From assembly GCF_003286085.1 (NCBI RefSeq), contig NW_020825469.1, positions 1 to 64,000 on the forward strand: 64,000 nt of DNA, read 5' to 3'. The translations under genes and the position numbers were made by a program. Of this stretch, positions 1 to 10,201 are shown in pieces. Positions within the stretch are counted from its first letter, which is position 1. Every line of letters starts with the position of its first letter. This DNA comes from Drosophila persimilis (taxonomy: Eukaryota > Arthropoda > Insecta > Diptera > Drosophilidae). The notes beneath the pieces are model-generated. The model had not been told where the DNA came from. It was given only the letters and a program-made list of their open reading frames with translations, and made no database searches.

Positions 1-533
1 AAAAGTGCAAATACAGTAGCTAAAGCTATTTTTGAAAATTTTATTCTAAAGTACGGTCCAATGAAGACGTTCATTACGGACATGGGAACAGAATATAAAA
101 ATTCAATAATTGAAGACTTATGTAAAAATCCAAATATCAAAAACATAACTTCTACTGCACATCATCACCAGACTGTAGGAACCGTGGAGCGAAGCCACAG
201 AACATTTAACGAGTTCATACGCTCATACATCTCAGCTGACAAATCAGATTGGGATGTATGGCTGCAATACTTCGTATATTGTTTTAATACAAGCTAGTTT
301 TCGGTAAGACTTCAAACTTACCAGTTCAATTTAATACTATAGATAGAATAGCACCTCTATATAACATAGATGATTACTCTAAAGAGAGTAAATATAGATT
401 AGAAATAGCATATAAACGAGCAAGGATTATGCTCGAGGAGCATAAAATTAAAAATAAACAGCTATATGACTTAAAGTTAAAAGATTTAAATTTAGCTGTA
501 GGAAATAAATTTTTATTGAAAAATGAAACAGGT
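1..533 (+). pseudogene. 412/mdg1-like LTR element, integrase part of pol (first piece)
   Basis: This is the 3' portion of a Ty3/gypsy-type pol. The frame from 61 carries the integrase core segment with DMGTEY, HHHQTVGTVERSHR and the following helix, so it spans the last two acidic residues of the D,D-35-E catalytic site. The frame stops at about 295 and similarity resumes in another frame (LVFGKTSNLPVQF), so bases are missing there. Coding similarity then runs to 533, where a BEL element interrupts it, and continues at 3943. The assignment to the 412/mdg1 group rests on the integrase style and on the LTR start TGTAGTATGC at 4324. It is a dead copy; its 5' half lies left of the window. Confidence 0.75.
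529..533. repeat. Target-site duplication of BEL element, left copy (CAGGT)
   Basis: CAGGT precedes the TGT start of the left LTR and recurs at 3943-3947, directly after the ACA end of the right LTR. Five bases fits BEL/Pao elements. Confidence 0.9.
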
Positions 534-904
534 TGTGGAGATAATGTTTTTTATCCCCAATCGGCCGACTAATTATTCCAATTAAATAAAACTCGGCGCA
601 GAAATAAAATTGCGATATGTTCTTTAATGCGTGACATCCAAATTGCAAGTGTGGCTTGCCTGCCCTTTACATTGCCGCTCCGATCGCTAAGCGCAGCTTC
701 GCTCGGCCGACGTCGGTAGGCAGACGCAAAGCGGAGATAGCGAAGAGCGAGCTGGCAGAGAGCGTTTAGCAGGGCAAGCAAGCGCAAAGCTTTAACAAAC
801 AAATGAGTGACATAGACATAAGTAACAAACAAAATAAGCGGCTGAGGGCCAAGAATTAGGTGCTATTTGGCAAGCAGCTAATCGGCTGGGTTCTGCTCCG
901 AACA
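534..904 (-). repeat. LTR of BEL element (3' LTR in element orientation)
   Basis: 371 bp, starting TGTGGAGATAATG on the plus strand and ending CTCCGAACA. It is almost the same as 3572-3942, with differences such as GACTAATT versus GACCAATT. Confidence 0.92.
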
Positions 905-1819
905 TTCACCCCCCGTTGGAAGGCAAAGGCTTTCAACAGATCCATCCTGAAGGGGCAGAACCGCTATTTTTCCAACGGCCCTCTTGAAGATGCTTGCTTG
1001 GGCGCAGCTGGCGGCTACGCTGGGATGATCGTCGAACGCAGCAATCGGCGCTTCTTTACGAAGGCGGCTTGTCGTGATTACGTCTTGATCATCGGGAACC
1101 TCTGTAATTGCATAGAATGGCAGGAAATTTGGCAATGTAGAAATTGTTGAAAGTTGAATTTCATTTAGCGTGGATATGTAGGTTTTTAATATATCGAAAA
1201 GTTCGCGCTGCAGTTCCTGATTCTCCGATCGCAGTTTTTCCACTTGCACCTGGCACTCGAGCAGCTGCTTCCTGCATTGCTGCTCTAAGTTTTGGTACTC
1301 CAGCGTTGTGGGCCGAAAATCGTCATTAAAGATGGAGGAGGAATTTTCAAAAGCGGCTAAAACTGCACGCTTATTCTCCGAGCTATCAATGCTTCCTGAC
1401 ACTATCCAACCAAGTTTTGTCTCCTGCAATGTTGGCAATTGGTCTGATAGTCGAATCTGTCCGACGCACATTAAATCGAAGAACAAACCACCACCTATCA
1501 ACAGATCGATACGTTGGGGCTTGGAGAAATTAGGATCAGCTAGTTTTAGATTATTCGGCATGGGCCAATCCTTTGCGTCTAGGCCGAAGTTAGGCTGCAT
1601 TTCCGTAATTGAGTTGGTGACAATTGCAGCGAAGGAAGCTCGATAGCTTGCGTCCTGGGATTGTACAACTATATGTACAGACTTGCTCGAAGGTAGAATG
1701 GAATCTCCGATTCCAGAGATGTGAACATAAGACGAGCGATGATCCAACTGAAACAAGATCAGCAAAGTTTGCCTGTGACGCAGAATCCAAAATGGCACGA
1801 CATGGGATAAGTGCTCCAT
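905..1819 (-). pseudogene. BEL pol remnant: retropepsin-RT linker, coiled coil, integrase tail
   Basis: The minus-strand frame enters with the segment after the aspartic protease that is usual in BEL/Pao pol (for example LADPNFSKPQRIDLLIGGGLFF and LGWIVSG). It then leaves the family pattern: where RT should follow there is a heptad-like stretch rich in Leu, Glu and Gln (about minus-strand 1180-1300), a predicted coiled coil. The last ~50 residues (FKRAVGKIAVLPLQD) resemble the very end of BEL integrase. RT, RNase H and the integrase core are therefore gone. The frame overlaps the end of the gag/protease frame, so a frameshift separates them. The origin of the coiled-coil stretch is not clear from sequence. 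Confidence 0.6.
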
Positions 1820-3224
1820 AACGATCTGTTACATGGACGAGGGCAGTAGGTAGCAACACGTTCTGGCTAGGCTGAGATTTCTGGATCGAGGGGGGAGGGC
1901 TAGAACACCCGCTTGCTAGAAGCACAGTCGCGGCCTCTTGCTGGATCGATTCCTCGGCCGGTGAAGAGGAAGATGAAGCACCAGTTCCCGATAGAATGTG
2001 GAGTAGCGTGTGATGTTTGGCCTGGCAATGCCTGCAAAGTCCTGACCTGCACCTCTGCAATTCATGGCCTTTGTTGAGGCAGTTCAAACACAAGCGGCTC
2101 TTCTTTGCTTTTTTGTATCTTTCAAACGCAGAGAGATTCAGGAATGCCTGACATCTAGATATGTAATGCTCGGAGGAATTGCAATGGTTACATATGGGGT
2201 TAGGATGGTCGTTACTGGAGGTGATAAGGGTGACAGGTTTGTCTTCTCCCACCTGTTGACTAGGACTTGTTGCCATGGCTGATCCCAAATTCTCCAGCAT
2301 CCGACATCTCGCTTCCAAAAATGAGGCCATGCTTGACCACCGAGGCAATCCTGACGTCGGCAAGTTCTTTTCCCATTTCTCTTTTCTTTTGTGGTCCAGT
2401 TTCGTGCCTATGATGAAGATCAGCAACCCATCCGAAATCTCCTGCGGGGTCGCCAAGGTCTGAAGTGCACGCAAGTGCGAATTGATTTTGTCGCTGAGCG
2501 CGCGCAAGCCGATAGCTGAGCCCTTCTCCACCCCTTGCAGCCCGAAAATAGCCTTGACGTGTGCCTGAAAATGTAACAGTTTATTATCGAATCGCAACAT
2601 TAGCAAATTCAACGCCTTGTCGTAATTCTCCTCAGAAAGTTCCAAGGAACGAATCGTATCCAGCGCAGCACCATCTAAACATCCACGAAGATATTGGAAT
2701 TTTTCGATGATTGGGATACGACGGTCTTTGTGCACCATTGTCGAGAACATCGAGTGGAATTCTGGCCAATCCATGTAGTTCCCACCGAATCGCGGAAGCT
2801 GCAACTCGGGCATTCGAGAACGGCCTATACTATTATAGGCGAACAACGACGAATTCCCCTCGAGAGTATGCCGAGCTGTTGAATTGGCAACATTTACCGT
2901 GCGAGCAGCCATCAACTCCCGCGACAGCCTGGACCTAACCTTGACATAAACATTGGAAAAGTCCAGCCGGGCATCATGGGCTAACTGCAGGAAATCCAAC
3001 CTTTCAAGGCTCGTTTGAGCGGCATCGAAATCCGCATTCATTCGCTCGATTTGCTCTAAGCGAGCTTGAAGTTCTGCCTCATCTAACTCGGCAAGCTCTT
3101 CCTTGGTGAGAAAGCGATCCATGGCCTTTAGTTGGCGCGCGATGGACTCGGCCTTGTGCCTGTAGAAATCTACATCACTCGGCATTGCTGCGTTCGCGAC
3201 ATTGGTAGGCTCAGGTGCTGCCAT
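1590..3224 (-). CDS. BEL gag with zinc knuckles and start of protease
   Basis: This 544-residue frame starts at an ATG at 3224 on the minus strand. The N-terminal ~110 residues are charged and helical. A capsid-like region follows (LPRFGGNYMDWPEFHSMF, a typical BEL/Pao gag motif), then three Cys/His knuckles (CNHCNSSEHYISRC, CLNCLNKGHELQRC, CRHCQAKHH) around residues 345-410. The frame ends just after the protease active-site region (CRAILDSASQANF, D-S-A form). Gag coats the RNA and assembles the particle; the protease would process it. The frame then runs out and coding similarity continues in the next frame. Function in trans is possible for gag only. Confidence 0.8.
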   Translation of the reverse strand: MAAPEPTNVANAAMPSDVDFYRHKAESIARQLKAMDRFLTKEELAELDEAELQARLEQIERMNADFDAAQTSLERLDFLQLAHDARLDFSNVYVKVRSRLSRELMAARTVNVANSTARHTLEGNSSLFAYNSIGRSRMPELQLPRFGGNYMDWPEFHSMFSTMVHKDRRIPIIEKFQYLRGCLDGAALDTIRSLELSEENYDKALNLLMLRFDNKLLHFQAHVKAIFGLQGVEKGSAIGLRALSDKINSHLRALQTLATPQEISDGLLIFIIGTKLDHKRKEKWEKNLPTSGLPRWSSMASFLEARCRMLENLGSAMATSPSQQVGEDKPVTLITSSNDHPNPICNHCNSSEHYISRCQAFLNLSAFERYKKAKKSRLCLNCLNKGHELQRCRSGLCRHCQAKHHTLLHILSGTGASSSSSPAEESIQQEAATVLLASGCSSPPPSIQKSQPSQNVLLPTALVHVTDRYGALIPCRAILDSASQANFADLVSVGSSLVLCSHLWNRRFHSTFEQVCTYSCTIPGRKLSSFLRCNCHQLNYGNAA

Positions 3225-3571
3225 GTTGAGGTTTTAAAAGAGTCACTCAGCACGACCGAAAAAAACACCCTGTATACGTATAGACGTGGGAACCGAAAGC
3301 AAAGGGATTACAGCTAATGCCTTTAGCTGTGCGGCTGTGCGAGCTGTCCAATTCCGCTTTGTACTCAGCTTGTGTGTATTAGTGAGTTCGCTGCACTGCA
3401 CTGACCGAATTGTCGCGACAGAGAAATTAATAGCCAGCAAGTATGTAAGTATGTTTTAGCACCGAATTGTGCTTAACCGCCGAAAATTTGTTAAGGTTAA
3501 CGCATGTCGATCGCGAATGATAATTAATTGACATTGCAACTCAGAGATCACGTCGGGGTCACCAAATTTTA
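3225..3571 (-). promoter_or_regulatory. BEL leader with primer binding site
   Basis: This is untranslated leader between the 5' LTR and gag. Directly inside the right LTR the minus strand reads TTTGGTGACCCCGACGTGAT (about 3547-3567), placed and shaped like a tRNA primer site; I cannot name the tRNA with certainty. No open frame of note lies in the remainder. Confidence 0.65.
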
Positions 3572-3942
3572 TGTGGAGATAATGTTTTTTATCCCCAATC
3601 GGCCGACCAATTATTCCAATTAAATAAAACTCGGCGCAGAAATAAAATTGCGATATGTTCTTTAATGCGTGACATCCAAATTGCAAGTGTGGCTTGCCTG
3701 CCCTTTACATTGCCGCTCCGATCGCTAAGCACAGCTTCGCTCGGCCGACGTCGGTAGGCAGACGCAAAGCGGAGATAGCGAAGAGCGAGCTGGCAGAGAG
3801 CGTTTAGCAGGGCAAGCAAGCGCAAAGCTTTAACAAACAAATGAGTGACATAGACATAAGTAACAAACAAAATAAGCGGCCGAGGGCCAAGAATTAGGTG
3901 CTATTTGGCAAGCAGCTAATCGGCTGGGTTCTGCTCCGAACA
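3572..3942 (-). repeat. LTR of BEL element (5' LTR in element orientation)
   Basis: 371 bp with TGT...ACA ends on the plus strand, paired with 534-904 and followed by the second CAGGT. Confidence 0.92.
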
Positions 3943-4323
3943 CAGGTCATAAGCTAGATTTTAAATATATAGGACCATATAGAGTAGAAAGTATCGGAGA
4001 AAGAGATAACGTCATAATCTCCGATAATAAAAAAAAAACTCAGAAAGTCCATAAGGATAGGTTAAAGATTTGCGATTATTAATCATTTTTAGTATGGCCA
4101 TACTTAAATATAAACCATAAAAATATACTATTCTGCATTTATATTCAAATAACTTTTGAATTTTATCAATATTAATTCAAGTTCAATACTCTAATAATTG
4201 ACTAAAAAGAAAAAAAAATATATATATAAATTATCTTTTTAAGAATACATAACTCGTATATATAGTAAAAGCTAAAAATAAAATAACTTCATTAGATTAC
4301 GTTATTTTTCAAAAGGAGGGAGA
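3943..4323 (+). pseudogene. 412/mdg1-like element, integrase C-terminus and 3' region (second piece)
   Basis: Coding resumes immediately after the BEL insertion in the frame left at 533: HKLDFKYIGPYRVESI is the chromodomain-like end of a Ty3/gypsy integrase, and the frame stops near 4081 after KICDY. An AT-rich non-coding stretch follows, ending in a polypurine tract AAAAGGAGGGAGA (4311-4323) that primes plus-strand DNA synthesis directly before the LTR. The match of frames on both sides of the BEL element supports the insertion model. Confidence 0.82.
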
Positions 4324-4569
4324 TGTAGTATGCTCATATTAAATTAAATATAATATACACATTCACGTAAAGTATTCATTATTTCGAATACCCACTGTAC
4401 CGACGGTACTTAAAGAATACACACTGTAACACTTTGTTTCAGTGTTTACGTAACAATAAAGTCCTAGACATTCTGGGTGATCGTATTACGATTCACTCAA
4501 GAATGCCTCGAGCGACCCAAGTGCAGCGTCAGCATGTTCCCATGACTTGACGGCACTAATATACATGCA
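4324..4569 (+). repeat. 412-like 3' LTR, first piece
   Basis: It begins TGTAGTATGC right after the polypurine tract. It is interrupted at 4569 by a gypsy-group element whose TSD is TGCA (4566-4569), and continues at 11790. Confidence 0.75.
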
Positions 4570-5096
4570 AATTAAATAACTGCGGTAGCGGATTGTGTTT
4601 TTAAAAAGTTTTTATTTTACTTCGAACTTCACTGATATAGATTTAAGTAGAGGGTCACAAAGGAATTCCGGGCAAAGGGATTGCGCGATCTTAATTTTTA
4701 GATAGACTTTGCGGTGTCGCTGCTGGATCAAGACTGACTTGAACTTTCTGATCTTTGCATCGTTGATCCCTTTCGGGAATAGTTTTTCTATAAACATTTC
4801 AATTGATTTCGCCGAGTATTGGATTTCGTCTTCCAAAGAGAGAACTGTAAAAGGCCTAAAGTGCAGGATCTGCAGAAAGTCGGGAGTGAGATTGTTTATG
4901 AGAAGCCGGGTGTGGGCAAACATTGGTTTTCCATTTAGGCGAGTGTCAAAGATTGGGATTGCGGCGGGAGCCCTTGAGATTGTATATCTTAGAAATCAAT
5001 TAGGCGGAGGCCCAAGATTGAAATTGTTTTCGTTTTGGAAAGCCAAAGATTGTTTACAACTCGTATAAGAGCTCAATAGAATTGGGTACGTTAACT
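4570..5096 (-). repeat. 3' LTR of gypsy-group element (527 bp)
   Basis: Plus-strand ends are AATTAAATAACTGCGG and GGGTACGTTAACT. It pairs with 11402-11785 and is the longer of the two. Confidence 0.9.
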
Positions 5097-5106
5097 CCCC
5101 CCATTC

Positions 5107-6528
5107 TTAAATGTTTCGTCCCGATACATTTTGAAGTTTTGATAGAGCTCTAATTTCTTCTGACAGTATTTGAATGTTGCTTTCCACTATTTCTTCTGAC
5201 GGTATTCTTATTGATTTAATAAGTACAAATTTGGTTAATTTATAGCCGAAGTAAAATAACATTATCAATATCAAAATGATTAAAAATAATGTTGTTAATG
5301 GTAAGGCCGTATTACCTAATGCTATAAGGGGATTTAAAATATTAACATTATCAAAAGAAAATTGCTTATCATTCGATTGTATATAATCAACTAATTCAAA
5401 ATCGCTATATCTATGATGCGATATATATCCTAGATTTTTACCATTATCATTTATGTGGGTTATATTATTTATTACAATAGTGTTGTTGAATATAAGGAGA
5501 TACGATCCTAACAAAGTAGTATTGTCTACGATATTTTTGCCTGAAACTAATATGGCACCATCCTGAATGATGTATATTTCTTTGTTTTTTTCCCTTTTTT
5601 TAGTGCAGTTGGCTTTAAAGCCATTAAGTAAATTGGTGAAACAGGTCTTCTTTAAATTTATTTGTGCGTAATTGTTAAAAGTTTCACTTTTAAAATTATT
5701 CATTAAATAGTATTTCTCCTTACATTCACAAACTTTTTCACTTATAACTAACATTCCATCATTTTGTGAGATGGCTCTTGCATGGTAAAACTTGCAAATA
5801 TCTTTAATTTGTGGATATTTTATGTAAATGATTATTAAATCTGCATTTCGAATTATTTTAACCGTTGCAATGTCCAGCAGATCAGACAGTTCAACAGGAT
5901 GTTTTTCATGCTTATAAATGTCCTCTGTTTCATTTTTACTTAAAATTTTTGTATTGAAAATGTTTACTTTTAAGAGGGTTATGGTATCAACTAAATTTAG
6001 TAGGTCAAAAGTTATTAATTTCAAACGATGCTTTCTCAGTATCGTTTCTTCATTGAAGATGACATTTTTTAATGAATTTGATAGCAATTCAATTTCTTTG
6101 AAAAATTTGGAATTTATTACAAATTGTTTATTATTATTTTCAGTTAATTCATTTACTTTATTTTGTATTTTCAAAAAGTCGTCATGATCAGGGCTGCCTG
6201 CTATCCATTTCCAAATGGTACCCAATTCATTAATTCCCCTTTCATTCCGTTTTGGAACTAATTCTGAAATCATTAATTTTAATAGACTTAAGTCCATTGA
6301 TATTTCCCACTCATCGTCTGAATTAATTGATTTGTTGACATATTTGGATTCTTTATCAATTATCTCTCTATAAAAACTCAAATTAGTAATATGGAAAAGT
6401 TCAACGTATGTTTCATAAGTGTAAACGTCTCTGTCGTCTTTGAGCAATAGATAGTCACTATGCGTATAGTCAATTACTTCCAAAGTCGTCAATATAACAA
6501 AAGTCAGTATAAGTATATTCGCATACAT
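5107..6528 (-). CDS. env: Env-like glycoprotein of gypsy-group element (open frame)
   Basis: This is a 473-residue open frame. It starts with a hydrophobic signal peptide (about residues 1-20), carries a basic, cleavage-like stretch PKRNERG near residue 95 followed by the conserved INELGTIWKWIAGSPDHDD segment of errantivirus Env, and has one strong membrane anchor near the C-terminus (LTTLFLIILILIMLFYFGYKL, about residues 405-425) with a short cytoplasmic tail. In the family Env is made from a spliced RNA and can mediate cell-to-cell transfer. It is intact although pol upstream is broken. Function here is inferred from family only. Confidence 0.85.
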   Translation of the reverse strand: MYANILILTFVILTTLEVIDYTHSDYLLLKDDRDVYTYETYVELFHITNLSFYREIIDKESKYVNKSINSDDEWEISMDLSLLKLMISELVPKRNERGINELGTIWKWIAGSPDHDDFLKIQNKVNELTENNNKQFVINSKFFKEIELLSNSLKNVIFNEETILRKHRLKLITFDLLNLVDTITLLKVNIFNTKILSKNETEDIYKHEKHPVELSDLLDIATVKIIRNADLIIIYIKYPQIKDICKFYHARAISQNDGMLVISEKVCECKEKYYLMNNFKSETFNNYAQINLKKTCFTNLLNGFKANCTKKREKNKEIYIIQDGAILVSGKNIVDNTTLLGSYLLIFNNTIVINNITHINDNGKNLGYISHHRYSDFELVDYIQSNDKQFSFDNVNILNPLIALGNTALPLTTLFLIILILIMLFYFGYKLTKFVLIKSIRIPSEEIVESNIQILSEEIRALSKLQNVSGRNI

Positions 6529-6544
6529 TTTCTGGAAAAAATAT

Positions 6545-7805
6545 TTAATATTTGATGTTATCTTTATGTATAATTCTGTTTCTATTGTTGATTATAATTT
6601 TATTCGGTCGATTTACCTTAACTACCTGCTTTTTGTATCGGGATTGAAGTTTATTTCTTTCCCCGAATTTCTTTTCATAAACTACTTCTCCTATTTTATA
6701 ATCTTTTTCTCTTCTATCTTTGTTATGTAGCTTAAGCATTTTGGTCTGAGCTTCCTTAAGTAATATTGGATTATGTTTGTGTTCTATTTTGTTATACAAT
6801 ATGTCATATGGCATTTGATTGGTCGTTGAATGTATCGTCAGGTTATATTTCAGTGCCGCCCTTATTATTATTTCTGAATAATCTGTTAGATTTAGTTCAT
6901 CCTTGATGCACCGCGCTATTTCTGTTAGTGTGGAATGTACCCTTTCTACCTGACCATTTCAGGTGCTGTGTCTGGGATCAGCATAATAAATAGTTAAGTT
7001 ACTTCTTTGTACGAATGATCTAAATTGTGCTGAAGTAAAGCTTGGTTCGTTGTCAGTCATTAATGATGTTGCTAACGGAAAGTGTTGCAAAATTTCCATT
7101 TTCAATAATTAATTTACTTTGAATTTCCTTGACCACCAAGTATTTGGAATAAGAATCTATACAAGTTATGAATGTTAGGTTTTGGGCATAGTATATGTCT
7201 AAGTGTAATTGATCTCCTTCTTTTGCTGGAATGGGAGCTTCCCCAATTGGAATTTTTACAGGGTGTCTGTGATATTTGTTTTTGTTACAGATCTCACAAT
7301 TTTTTATATATTCTTTTAATTTTTTGTGCAGGTTTGGCCAATAATACAGCTTAGTTATTTGTTTGTCATTTTCGTCTAGTCCTCTATGGGCTCTGCAATG
7401 TGTTTCTTCTATAATTATAGCTTTATCTTCTGAATTTACTACATCTTGGAGGAACTTTCTCGTGAAGAGAAATTTATTTATGAAGTTTTCCTTTAGCTTA
7501 TTTTGGATAAGGTATAAATCTTCTAAAGTGCAGTGTATTTCTGTGGTTAAGTGAGGCTGAATAAATTCTTTTAAAATGATTAGCAGATTGTCAACCGTAT
7601 CAAATTCAATAATATGTCGGGTATTTTCATAAACTCTTACTAACTCATGAACTGTGAATCTCCCTTGCGCTAATAGTAGCTGCTGTTTAAATTGGTTTAG
7701 AGGCTTGCTAGTCTCTTGAATGACGTTTTCAAAACTACTCTCTGCTGAATGCTGAGTATTTATGTCTGATTCTGATTCTGTCTGGTCGACATCACCATCT
7801 GTCAT
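6545..7805 (-). pseudogene. gypsy-group integrase, broken
   Basis: The minus-strand frame from 7805 carries the HHCC zinc-binding domain (HCRAHRG...CEICNKNK) and the first catalytic strand (LHLDIYYAQNLTFITCIDSYSKYLVV), then leaves frame near 7110. A middle section in another frame includes the segment around GQVERVHSTL. The C-terminal part resumes at 6814-6545 with the basic KLQSRYKKQVVKVNRP region. At least two frameshifts separate the three parts, so no integrase can be made from this copy. Confidence 0.75.
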
Positions 7806-8285
7806 ATGATTTATTTTAATCCGAGATAAAGCGTCCGCTACTACGTTAGTTGAGCCTGGCTTATAAATGATTTTTGGTGTGAAACTTTATATGAAGTAAT
7901 AACAACGTTTCATTTCAACATTTGGATTTTTTTGCGACATTGCAAAGGACAAAGGTTGGTGATCTGTGTGTATTTCAATCCCACTCACTCCGTATAAATA
8001 ATTTCGCAAATTTTTTAATGCCCATACAATAGCTAATAATTCCTTTTTATTAGTAGCATATAATTGCTCGGTTTTACTTAAAGTTTTAGAAATAAATGTT
8101 ATGGGATTCCCATCTTGCGACAAAACTGCACCTATTGCTATGTCCGATGCATCTGTGGTTAATGTGAATTTTTTATTGTAATCTGGTTGTACTAATTCAA
8201 TATGTGCTATTAAACTGTCCTTTAAATTATTAAATGCTCCAATTGCTGGTTCATCCAGCTGTATTAATGTTTTCTTGGATGCCCT
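7806..8285 (-). pseudogene. gypsy-group RNase H, broken
   Basis: The frame at 7887-8123 shows the RNase H core pattern [31 protein letters not shown]...IEIHTDHQPL. It is cut off before its usual end and is out of frame with RT upstream and integrase downstream. Confidence 0.72.
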
Positions 8286-9203
8286 TCATGAAACTTTCCC
8301 ATTTACTCCACTCAGATATTTTGTTAATGGTTTGGCAATAGTAGCATAATTTCGGACAAATTTTCTGTAATACCCTGTTAGTCCTAAGAAGCTACGTAGC
8401 TCTCTGATATTTTTAGGAATTGGATAGTTTTGTATTGTGGAGATTTTGTCTGGATCTGTTTTAATGATATTTTGGGAAACAATGTATCCCAGAAATTTGG
8501 TTTCCAATTGAAAGAATTTAGACTTTTCTAGGGAAATTTTCATGTTAGCGTTTTGCAATATCTGTATTATATGAATTAGATCTTTATAATGTTGTTCTAT
8601 AGTTTTTGAAAATATTATTATATCGTCCATATAAACGTGACAAGTTTTCCCAACTGGTTCTCTAAGTATATCGTCCATTGTCCTTTGGAAAATTCTGGGA
8701 GCGTTCGTCAATCCCATAGGCATTCTTAGAAATTCATATTTGCCGTTATTTATGGGTAAAGATGTTTTTTCAATATCTGATTCCCTCATTAAAATCTGAT
8801 AGAAACCTGACTCTAAGTCAATGGCCGAGAAATACTTTGCCTTACCTAAATTGGCAAGGATTACTGAAGGATCTTGCATAGGGTATCTATCCGGTATGGT
8901 GTTTTCATTAAGTTTCTTAAAGTCTATTACTAATCCATGTTTAGGAGTTCCGTCCTCATTTACTCCCTTTTTTGGTACTACTATTACCGGTGAATTATAT
9001 GGGCTTTTACTAGGTCTGATTATACCTTCATCTAACATTTTACTTATTTCGTTATTAACGAAATCGTTAACCGAATAAGCGTATGGATACTGCTTGCCAT
9101 ATACCGGTCTATCATGTTCAGTGTTAATCTCTCCTTTTATATCCGTTCTGAACGGTAACTGTAAATTTATATTGGCATGGTCTTCTTCGATGATAGATAC
9201 CAT
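8286..9203 (-). pseudogene. gypsy-group reverse transcriptase
   Basis: A 305-residue frame with ordered RT motifs: KQYPYAYSVNDFVNNEI, SPVIVVPKKG, FSAIDLESGFYQI, YEFLRMPMGLTNAPRIFQ, the YMDD catalytic box in CHVYMDDIIIF, and LGYIVS. It stops after the thumb region (SGVNGKVS), where RNase H should continue, so a frameshift or point change ends it early. Compared with the family, RT motifs are complete, but the polyprotein is not. Confidence 0.85.
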
Positions 9204-9236
9204 TTTCTCTCTGAGATTTTCTAAATTGTCCTCTTT

Positions 9237-9990
9237 TTAGGTTATTGTGTTATACAATTTCATTTTTTTCAATTCAGAATTTGCATAAGTTTGAATGTCG
9301 GATATTTCTACGACGGCGCGTTCAGGATTTTTGCATCCCAAACTTTTAAATTGTTCATTGTCGGATAATTCAACGACGGCGTGCTCAGGATATTTTAATC
9401 CCAAACTATTAAAACTTTGGATGTCGGATAATTCAACGACGGCGGGTTCAGGATATTTGAATCCCAAACTATTGACGGATAATTCTTCGTCGGCGTGCTC
9501 AGGATTTTTTGATCCCAAGCTATATAAACTTCCTTCTACCTTTACTGAATCACTTTTCATTTCTTTTTCTTCTTCAAAATATTTTTTTATTATATATTCC
9601 TTCAACGGAAGGATGGTTTTTCCTTCTATAAAGGTTAATTTGTTTAAAGAAAGGACCTCGTCATATATTAGTTTCTCCTCATTGTCTTTATAACTTAAAG
9701 TCCCCTTCCCTGTATCAATAACAGCTCCGATTTTCTTTAATAGGTTAAATCCTATTAGTAAATCTGCCTCCATTCCATCACTTGTTTTGTGTTGAAAATA
9801 GTTATATTATGGAAATATTTAATTATTGAAAACCCATTCACTGTAGCAACTTTCTTATAAATTGATAATTCTTTTTTATTTTCGTAAATTCCCTTTTTTA
9901 TATAACAGGAAGTTGCTCCCGTATCTATCAAAATTTTTAATTCTCTGTTTATTTTTTTATCTACTCTTTTTAAGTAGGGCAGACCTACTT
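9237..9990 (-). pseudogene. gypsy-group protease and protease-RT linker
   Basis: Near 9935 the minus strand encodes ILIDTGATSCYIKK, the retropepsin active site D-T-G. Downstream, DLLIGFNLLKKIGAVIDT is the second conserved protease strand. The linker that follows (9283-9530) holds a four-unit internal repeat built on SLG.KYPEHAVVELSD. Frames change between the active site (upstream of 9773) and the main frame 9237-9773. Confidence 0.7.
9283..9530 (-). repeat. Four diverged ~60-75 bp repeats in protease-RT linker
   Basis: Four successive units contain ACGGCG(T/G)G(C/T)TCAGGAT, TT, then ATCCCAAACT on the plus strand, encoding SLG..(N/Y)PE.AVVELSD on the minus strand. They differ by substitutions and spacing, so the repeat is not recent. 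Confidence 0.7.
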
Positions 9991-10159
9991 CGGGGGCTGA
10001 TCTAAAAAATGATCCTCCTCAATGTTATTTATTCGCATTGCTTTATTAGCCGGTTGTTCCGACGTTTCATTTGGTTTTCGTTTCTGCGCTTGATTTGCGT
10101 TAGACTGATTATTCGGTACTACGTTTGCCCTAAAATTCTGAGCCTGGTTATAATTGTTG

Positions 10160-10169
10160 TTATTTCTCC

Positions 10170-10201
<32 letters not shown>

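Larger units (their letters stand above)
534..3942 (-). mobile_element. BEL/Pao LTR retrotransposon, internally shortened
   Basis: A complete insertion of 3,409 bp with two 371-bp LTRs (534-904 and 3572-3942) that differ at only a few bases, and a 5-bp TSD. Read on the minus strand it has a primer binding site next to the right LTR, a leader, a gag/protease region and a purine tract (GGGGGGTGAA) next to the left LTR. RNase H, nearly all reverse transcriptase and the integrase core are missing. It must have moved with help from a full-length relative. It sits inside the integrase region of the 412-like element, so it is younger than that host. Confidence 0.9.

Noticed and set aside
569-832. 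87-93-codon minus frames in the BEL LTRs (also at 3589-3870)
   Set aside because: They are inside LTRs and their translation has no known domain.
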